Part shown: in pieces, positions 58,737-64,000 of the stretch
Position numbering within the stretch: the stretch's first letter is position 1
How the letters are laid out: every line of letters begins with the position of its first letter
Source of the DNA: Stutzerimonas stutzeri
GTDB lineage: Bacteria > Pseudomonadota > Gammaproteobacteria > Pseudomonadales > Pseudomonadaceae
DNA: 64,000 bases
Direction of reading: 5' to 3'
NCBI GenBank assembly: GCA_019056435.1
Contig: CP077641.1
Location: 3,038,001 to 3,102,000 of the forward strand
Notes under the pieces: generated by a model
The model's input: the letters and a program-made list of their open reading frames with translations, nothing else
Told to the model about the DNA's origin: nothing
Databases searched by the model: none
Made by a program: the position numbers and the translations under genes

Positions 58737-58966
58737 GATATCGCCTGAATTCAGACGAGCGTGCGAACTGGCTCGTTGGTCAGTGCGAACTGTCGGCCTG
58801 GGTATTGAAATCCGTCCCTGCTGCCACGCTGGGTTCGCGAGGCGCATTGGCGTAGATCCACAAAGACTGCCATCTGGTAAAGCAGGCGGTTTGTTGGGAA
58901 GAGTTCAGTCTGTACAGCAAAACAGAAAGTGCATCGCTTCTGACTCCCTAACCAAGTTAACCGCTA

Positions 58967-59290
58967 TCATCTATGCGTCGAAAAAAATGAAAAGTCGTTG
59001 AGGCTGTAGAAAAGCCCTGGCACGGCGTTGACCTTCAAGCGAAGGTAAGCGACGTGATCTAACATGTGGTGGTCCCTAACACGGGTATCGCCAAACAATC
59101 CAAATGGGGTGAAGAACACCAAGTCTGACTCTGCCCGTCCTATCGCCTCACAAATTGTCCGTAGCAAGAGTCGGCGCCATATAGCCTGCTTCGCTTCATA
59201 ATTGGGCCTAGCCGGGAAATAGACTGTCCCGCTCCGGTGGCGATCAGCAATCGAATATTCAAACTCATAACGAACAGATACTTCAGCCAC
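58967..59290 (-). CDS. Hypothetical 107-aa protein
   Basis: The GTG start at 59290 is supported by a GGAGG about 5 nt upstream. The protein is rich in aromatic and basic residues (YEFEYSIADRHRSGTVYF, AKQAIWRRLLLRTICEAIG). No known family is recognised and no partner lies nearby. Confidence 0.5.
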   Translation of the reverse strand: MAEVSVRYEFEYSIADRHRSGTVYFPARPNYEAKQAIWRRLLLRTICEAIGRAESDLVFFTPFGLFGDTRVRDHHMLDHVAYLRLKVNAVPGLFYSLNDFSFFSTHR

Positions 59291-60000
59291 GCCACCTCCG
59301 AGTGCGGATCAACTTGTGAATCGCCAGGTAATTAAGCCGCTCCGGCTCGTTTGCGATTAATACCATAGCGGAACGGCCTGAGAAATGGCGGCTATTCGAT
59401 ACCACCCCGACTGAACCTCCGCTTTGCGTGGGTTCACCTGGGGATATTCGCAATGGTTTGAAGGGAACCGTTTGCAATGACTGGAGGTTTTACAGGCGAC
59501 ACACTGTTCTTCAGCGGGCAGAACGGGTCAGGCGCTTTGGATGCCTTCGGTCCCATTATGCTTAAGGCTGAGGTGTCGCAGTGTGCGGCACGTTAATGCC
59601 ACAACAAAGCGCAACTACCGGGCCAGTACGGGCGCGTCCAACTTGCGCGAAACACTAATGTTTAACGGGCGTTCATTTAACATTCGCCTATCATCCCAGC
59701 CGGATGGTGTTGCGCAAGTATTGGCTCACGGCAGCGGACGCAACCACAGGGCACAAGGCGCGATTCATTTACAGTCAGCGGCTGCAATTTCGTAGTGAGC
59801 CTCAGCAACTACAGCGACGCGAGTTCTAGTCCCGAGCGATGCAGGGCCATCGCGAGATCGTAGTCGGTAGGTCGACCGAGGCTGATTCCACCGAAGCGAA
59901 GTTCCGAGCGGCAAAAGCCGACTAAAACGCAGCAGAGCGTCTCAGCGCGTGGTACGCCCGGCCGACCGCGCGGTTGCCGGAGCGCATCTCAGAGGGGAAG
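59291..60000. other. Gene-free region
   Basis: About 0.7 kb in which I see no gene, RNA or repeat. Confidence 0.5.
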
Positions 60001-60274
60001 TCAGTTCACCGCGTCTCTTAGGAACTTGCCCGGCTTGAACCCAGGGACTTTCGCGGCGGCGATCTTGATCTCCTTGCCGGTTTGCGGATTGCGGCCGGTC
60101 CGCGCCGCGCGCTCTTTTTACCGAAAACGTTCCGAAGCCCACGAGGCTAATGTCCTCGCCCTTGGCCATCCGTTCCTGGATCGTCGATTGCAGCGCCTCC
60201 AAGGCTTTCTTTGCATCGGTCTTGGAAAGATCCGCGGCCGCTGCGATAGCGTCGATCAGTTCGCTCTTGTTCAT
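60001..60274 (-). CDS. HU-family DNA-binding protein, frameshifted
   Basis: [20 protein letters not shown] and [10 protein letters not shown] are in one frame, and [17 protein letters not shown] plus [10 protein letters not shown] in another. Removing one T from the T5 run at 60115-60119 gives a perfect 90-aa HU protein. HU is a small dimeric nucleoid protein. A break inside its most conserved DNA-binding arm is hard to reconcile with function, so a consensus error is likely. Confidence 0.9.
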
Positions 60275-60498
60275 GGGAGGTTCCGTGTTAATTGGCGAGC
60301 GGATGAGAATAGCGGGCCAAACAATTGCTGCCTATCCGATGGTCGTAGCGTATGACGGGAAGCAGGGCCAAATTGCATGGATGAGTGTCACGGTGAGACA
60401 GACCGCACATCCCGCACTCAATGCGTAGGGTTTCCGCGCGCCTTCTCAGGCTTTCTATCCATGGAGAATTCAAGCAGCTTAATTTCCGTATAACACCG

Positions 60499-61045
60499 TT
60501 AGGGCAACTGGGGGACTCCTAGCCCTACCAAGCCGCGGAAGCCTCTGGCTGCGTAGTAGGACTGCGCACCGTTATGGTAGGTGAAGAATCGGTTGTAGCG
60601 TCGATCGCAGAACAGCGCGCCCCCGAGCGCGCGGATGCTGTCCGGCGTCGCTATCCAGGAAGAGGTCTTGCAGTCGAACTGGCCGTATGATTGAAGCCTT
60701 TGGTAATGGTCCTCCGTCATCATCTCCACACCCATCTCAAGGGCCATGCCGAGGGCACTCCCGCCAGGTTTGTGCGCCTTGCGCGCGTCTAGCGCGGCCG
60801 CGTCGTAGCAAAGGCTTCGGCGGCCAATCGGGCTTTCGGTGGAGCAGTCAATGAACGCAAAGCTGCCATCGGTCTCGCTCAAGAGAATGACGTCCGGCTC
60901 GCCGCCGGTGGCTTCCATCAAGCGAACGGCAGCGAATGCGTCCGGAGCGGACTCGAGCCTAGACCGTACGTCATTCCAAGCGATGCCCGGGTGCCGCCAG
61001 GTGCTGCTTGAAGCGAGCCTCCAACAAACGAAGCAATGCATTCAC
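60499..61045 (-). CDS. DUF4256-family protein, N-terminal frameshift
   Basis: The body matches DUF4256 (HPGIAWNDV, TGGEPDVILL, DCSTESPIGRRSLCYD, GALFCDRRYNRFFTYHNGAQSYYAARGFRG). The reading frame's own N-terminus is odd. A GTG at 61045, preceded by GGAGGAG, reads VNALLRLLEARFKQH and joins the body if one base is removed near 60994-60999, giving 181 aa. Its role is unknown. It is a conserved cytosolic protein. Confidence 0.75.
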
Positions 61046-61509
61046 GCTTGCTACTCCTCCGCGGCGCGGGTCATGGCTAGCTTAGTCAAGTTCGTCGGCA
61101 AGCCAGCCGGGACATTACATTCGTGCCGAATGCGGAACGAAGTCAAAAGAATTGCATGAAAATGCACTCCTATCGGTTGGAGTTGAAAAGACCGATGGGG
61201 CACGCTGTCGGCCCAGTGGATGAGAGTCGGATTTGGTGCTCGTGAAACAGCTCCGAAACCGGACAGTCCGGGTGCGCGAATGACTGGCCAATCATCTAGG
61301 TTTGGCGGTCGAATCGGCGTCGCGCGCGCTTGCGTGCTTTCGTGCCGAAGGCATGCTAGGCATCCGGGGCAAAGGAGGTGGAGATACGAGATCTGCCACG
61401 GCTGCAGGAGGTGGCATGCAGCAAGCAGTTCCGGCGCAGCGAGCGCTCTCGTCGAGACGATGCCCGCGGAAAGTCCGGTCCATGCGCTTGACCGCTAGGA
61501 CGAAGAGAA
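61046..61509. other. Gene-free region
   Basis: No gene is supported. Its right end holds the terminator of the RadC-like gene. Confidence 0.5.
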
Positions 61510-61525
61510 GGGGGCCGAAGCCCCC
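61510..61525 (-). terminator. Terminator of the RadC-like gene
   Basis: Minus strand GGGGGC-TTCG-GCCCCC, a UUCG-capped 6-bp stem followed by TTCTCTT, starting 7 bp past the stop codon. Confidence 0.8.
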
Positions 61526-61531
61526 GCTGCC

Positions 61532-62038
61532 CTAGAGCAGTCCCAGTTCTGCGAAGGACACCCGCTCGTGACCTGCCACAATGATGTGATCGAGCGTCCG
61601 CACCTCCACGAGACTCAGCGCTTCCTTCAATCGCCCGGTCAGTGTCCTGTCCGCCTGGCTCGGTTCCGAGTGCCCACTGGGATGGTTGTGCGAGAAGATC
61701 ACCGCTGCTGCATTGTGTTTCAGGGCTTCCTTGACCACTTCCCTTGGATAGACCGAAGCCGAGTCGATCGTCCCTCGAAACATCTCAACGTAACGAATCA
61801 GGTGATGCTGATTGTCAAGAAAGAGCACCGCGAAGACTTCGTGCTCGAACCCCGCGAGCTTGCCTCCGAGGTAGTCCTTGACGATGTCCGGTGACGTGAA
61901 CGGCGCCCCGTAACGGATCCTCTCATCGACGATCCGACGTGCCGCTCCAAGTATCTGATCGGTCGTCGCCGGCAGGTAACGTCCATCGTCGTCGCGGATG
62001 AGTAGGGGGGATTCGAAGTCGAATGACGCTTGAGACAT
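61532..62038 (-). CDS. RadC-like JAB/MPN-domain protein of integrative elements
   Basis: The 168-aa protein has the JAMM metal site (SHNHPSGHSEPSQAD near residues 117-131) and KDYLGGKLAGFEHEVFAVLFLDNQH. The short N-terminus (MSQASFDFES) without the helix-hairpin-helix of chromosomal RadC is typical of the copies on integrative and conjugative elements. The start at 62038 is chosen by this family form. Function is unproven. Confidence 0.85.
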   Translation of the reverse strand: MSQASFDFESPLLIRDDDGRYLPATTDQILGAARRIVDERIRYGAPFTSPDIVKDYLGGKLAGFEHEVFAVLFLDNQHHLIRYVEMFRGTIDSASVYPREVVKEALKHNAAAVIFSHNHPSGHSEPSQADRTLTGRLKEALSLVEVRTLDHIIVAGHERVSFAELGLL

Positions 62039-62481
62039 GACGGCATGCTCCGGTTGCTCGGGCGGAATTGCCCGGAACCGACCCGGCACGGCGCAGCGCA
62101 TGCGGTCACAGGGGCATCGCCGGCCGCAGGCCGCCAGCGCGAAGCGTGCAGCCCTTGACGGCGAGCACGCCGTGATAGCGTGAACGGAACCAGCAAGACC
62201 GCCTCCTGTATCTCCCTGGCAGGGTCCTATAGGCAATGCAGTACCTGCTTTGCTTGCTAAAAGCCGTCCCGTCTCTTCGTGATGCGCATCCTTTCGATTC
62301 GTAATGCAGGTCCCGGCTGAGCTGCAGCTTTTTCACCACGGTTGGGCCCGGATCGTTCAAACATGGCTTTTCCGCAGGGCGCCAACGCTCCTCACGAGGC
62401 GGGAAGGGGCAAACTGTGCGGACCCCTGGCCGACCGTAGCGGACATCGCACAGCTCATGATGAGCCGAATCATCAAAAGAA
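62039..62481. other. Gene-free region upstream of the RadC-like gene
   Basis: No gene is supported. A structured leader RNA is possible in this position but was not identified. Confidence 0.4.
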
Positions 62482-62503
62482 GCGCCCTGGAGTGCCAGGG
62501 CGC
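62482..62503 (-). terminator. Terminator of the DUF736 gene
   Basis: GCGCCCTGG pairs with CCAGGGCGC (9 bp, 4-nt loop). On the minus strand it is followed by TTCTTTT, 8 bp past the stop. Confidence 0.85.
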
Positions 62504-62510
62504 CTTGGCG

Positions 62511-62819
62511 TCATTCGGTCTTGCTTCGGCTCCACATCAGTATGTGGGAGCCTTCGGATTCCTCCAGCAGTCGTGCGTATACGGTGGCTGGGAAGGCCGG
62601 ATCATCGAGCGTAACCGACAGGTAGGAGCGATCGTTCTGGCTGAGCTTCTTCCAAGCGGCCCCGATCTCGACCCCGCCCGAGGTGAGGATGCGGTAGTCG
62701 GGAGCATTGGCTGTGCCCTTGTCGTTGGGCACGAAGGCGACTTTAGCTTTGAGCGTCAGGGTTTGCAGCGTGCCGGTGAATCCGTCGTTGAGAGTGGTGA
62801 AGGTGCCGATGTTGGCCAT
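62511..62819 (-). CDS. DUF736-family protein
   Basis: The 102-aa protein matches DUF736 (MANIGTFTTLNDGFTGTLQTL, APDYRILTSGGVEIGAAWKK, YLSVTLDDPAFPATVYARL). These proteins are found mostly on integrative conjugative elements next to RadC-like and replication genes. Their function is unknown. A GGAG site precedes the start. Confidence 0.88.
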   Translation of the reverse strand: MANIGTFTTLNDGFTGTLQTLTLKAKVAFVPNDKGTANAPDYRILTSGGVEIGAAWKKLSQNDRSYLSVTLDDPAFPATVYARLLEESEGSHILMWSRSKTE

Positions 62820-63348
62820 GGTGTTTCTCCTTTCGGATTGAGGGCCGCGCCTATCGCGTCCTCGTTGTGATCCGGTCGGCGGGAGAGGGCGGGCCGCACT
62901 GCCTGCAGCCGAAACGCAGAGAAGGACCGTAAGCTCCGAACAATTTGCCGCGCGAGGAAGCCGGGTACCGGCGGGGAAAATGTTCGGTGCGAACGGTTGC
63001 GGGCCACGGCACGATCCCGCCAGGATTCGCTACGAGCAGAGGACGCCTGGCCGGCGCTGCCGCAAAGAAGAGCGCCTGGTTGAACCGATGACCATCGCCA
63101 TGCTCGACGAGGCCCCTCGCGCGCATCTGATCACTCGTCGCGGCGCTGGCGCCCTGCCAACCGGGGTGTCGAGCGCGATGAGCTATCTGGCGGCTTGGAG
63201 CGGGATCGAATGGGCAATGCTCGAAAGGTGCCTGTCTGGATATGCTCCGCCACGGGCAGTGATCAGGCCACCCGCAGGGGCGCAGCCTGGACAGGCTGTT
63301 CGCAGTGTGGCGTAGGGGAGGATTTGCGGGCCATTCCTCGTACAGAGA
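62820..63348. other. Gene-free region
   Basis: No gene is supported on either strand. Confidence 0.5.
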
Positions 63349-63368
63349 AAGGCCCCGGGCGGGGCCTT
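63349..63368 (-). terminator. Terminator of the chemotaxis receptor gene
   Basis: AAGGCCCC pairs with GGGGCCTT around a 4-nt loop. On the minus strand TTCTCT follows. It lies 10 bp past the receptor stop codon. Confidence 0.8.
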
Positions 63369-63378
63369 CGAGCGTTAA

Positions 63379-64000
63379 TCAGCGAACCTTGAAACGATTT
63401 ACCAGGGCGGTCAGGCGGGCATTGGTGTCGAGCAGGGACTCTGTGCTTCGATCGACGCTTACACCGCTTTCGACCAGATCATCGACGACATGCCGCACGG
63501 CGACCATGTTTCGGTTGATCTCCTCGGCTACTGCGCTTTGCTCTTCCGCCGCGGTGGCAATCTGGGTGCTTAGGTCGTTGATGTGAACGACCGAGCTTGC
63601 CATCTCGTCCAGCCCGACCGTGACCTGAGCTGTTTTGTCGGCGGTCGCCTGGCAGCTCGCCTTGGTTTGTTCCATCGCCTGCACGGCGGAGCCGACGGCA
63701 TCCTTCAGGCGTTGCAGGGTTTCATTGATTTCGGACGTGCTCTGCTGGGTGCGTGCCGCAAGCGCGCGGACCTCGTCGGCAACAACCGCGAAGCCACGAC
63801 CCTGCTCGCCGGCTCGAGCTGCCTCGATTGCAGCGTTTAACGCAAGCAGGTTGGTCTGCCCGGCGATGTCGCCAATCACACCCAGTACGTCGTTGATACG
63901 CTGGGCATCGGCCTGCATCGCCTGTACCTTCGCCGTCGCGCTTTCGACCTCGCCGACCAGCGAGCGTACGCTGCGGGACGCATCGTCGACGACCAGCTTG
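63379..64000 (-). CDS. Methyl-accepting chemotaxis protein, C-terminal part
   Basis: This is the signalling domain of an MCP, cut by the window edge. The hairpin tip is present ([20 protein letters not shown] then [20 protein letters not shown] and [12 protein letters not shown]), flanked by long methylation helices. The C-terminus [11 protein letters not shown] is typical of Pseudomonas receptors. The sensor and membrane parts lie beyond position 64000. Confidence 0.95.
   Translation of the reverse strand, partial: KLVVDDASRSVRSLVGEVESATAKVQAMQADAQRINDVLGVIGDIAGQTNLLALNAAIEAARAGEQGRGFAVVADEVRALAARTQQSTSEINETLQRLKDAVGSAVQAMEQTKASCQATADKTAQVTVGLDEMASSVVHINDLSTQIATAAEEQSAVAEEINRNMVAVRHVVDDLVESGVSVDRSTESLLDTNARLTALVNRFKVR

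Noticed and set aside
61459-61485. GCGGAAAGTCCGGTCC resembling a conserved core of RNase P RNA
   Set aside because: Only this short piece matches. The partner core and the ~350-nt fold are absent.

Overview
This window looks like a chromosomal segment of a Pseudomonadaceae bacterium, most likely the Pseudomonas/Stutzerimonas stutzeri group. This is inferred from the GC-rich codon use of the backbone, gene families with close Pseudomonas relatives (BdcA, AldA, a PQQ-heme alcohol dehydrogenase, a DmpR-type activator) and a stutzeri-style integron attC site. No tRNA, rRNA, CRISPR array or intact insertion sequence was seen. 

Layout. (1) 0.2-4.2 kb: a TetR repressor divergent from short-chain dehydrogenases (one is bdcA), an F420-reductase-like protein and a PhnB-like protein. 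(2) 4.4-5.5 kb: an orphan LuxR-type regulator and a small ORF. (3) 6.0-30 kb: a long accessory/defence island. It begins with a low-GC operon: N6-adenine methyltransferase with a target-recognition domain, AAA ATPase with zinc ribbon and HhH tail, and a HEPN-like protein. Next come a one-cassette integron remnant (DUF2971 gene, attC, attI-like site, no integrase), a 7.6 kb cargo block (unknown genes, a nuclease-like gene, a ScoMcrA-like type IV restriction enzyme, an ankyrin lipoprotein), a giant exonuclease-RecQ-UvrD helicase, a DUF2750 gene, a DUF2075 helicase with a MazG-like pyrophosphohydrolase, and a ScoMcrA-head/DUF3883 protein. Related ~100-bp repeats lie between the modules, and a truncated copy of the helicase 5' end marks one edge of the cargo. 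(4) 30-40 kb: LysR and flavodoxin-fold quinone reductase, LysR, SDR, a DmpR-type sigma-54 activator, a SnoaL-like exported protein behind a -24/-12 promoter, an aldehyde dehydrogenase and an AraC regulator. (5) 41-47 kb: an AcoR-type sigma-54 activator and the operon it probably controls (PQQ-heme alcohol dehydrogenase then aldA), with a near-consensus sigma-54 promoter and palindromic upstream sites. Beside it is a decayed scar made of UvrD and DUF3883 sequence. (6) 47-59 kb: LysR/MFS pair, PAS hybrid histidine kinase, hipBA with three palindromic operators, asparaginase, an antitoxin with a ruined VapC, a lipoprotein, and LysR/TauE. (7) 59-64 kb: HU, DUF4256, RadC-like and DUF736 genes typical of integrative elements, and the end of a chemotaxis receptor. 

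Sequence quality. About 20 genes, including HU and other conserved genes, are broken by one-base indels, mostly one missing base in a homopolymer. After repair, every gene length becomes a multiple of three and BdcA reaches its family length. I therefore treat most of these genes as intact genes with consensus errors and give their repaired extents. VapC, the recQ 5' fragment and the 47-kb scar are treated as true relics.
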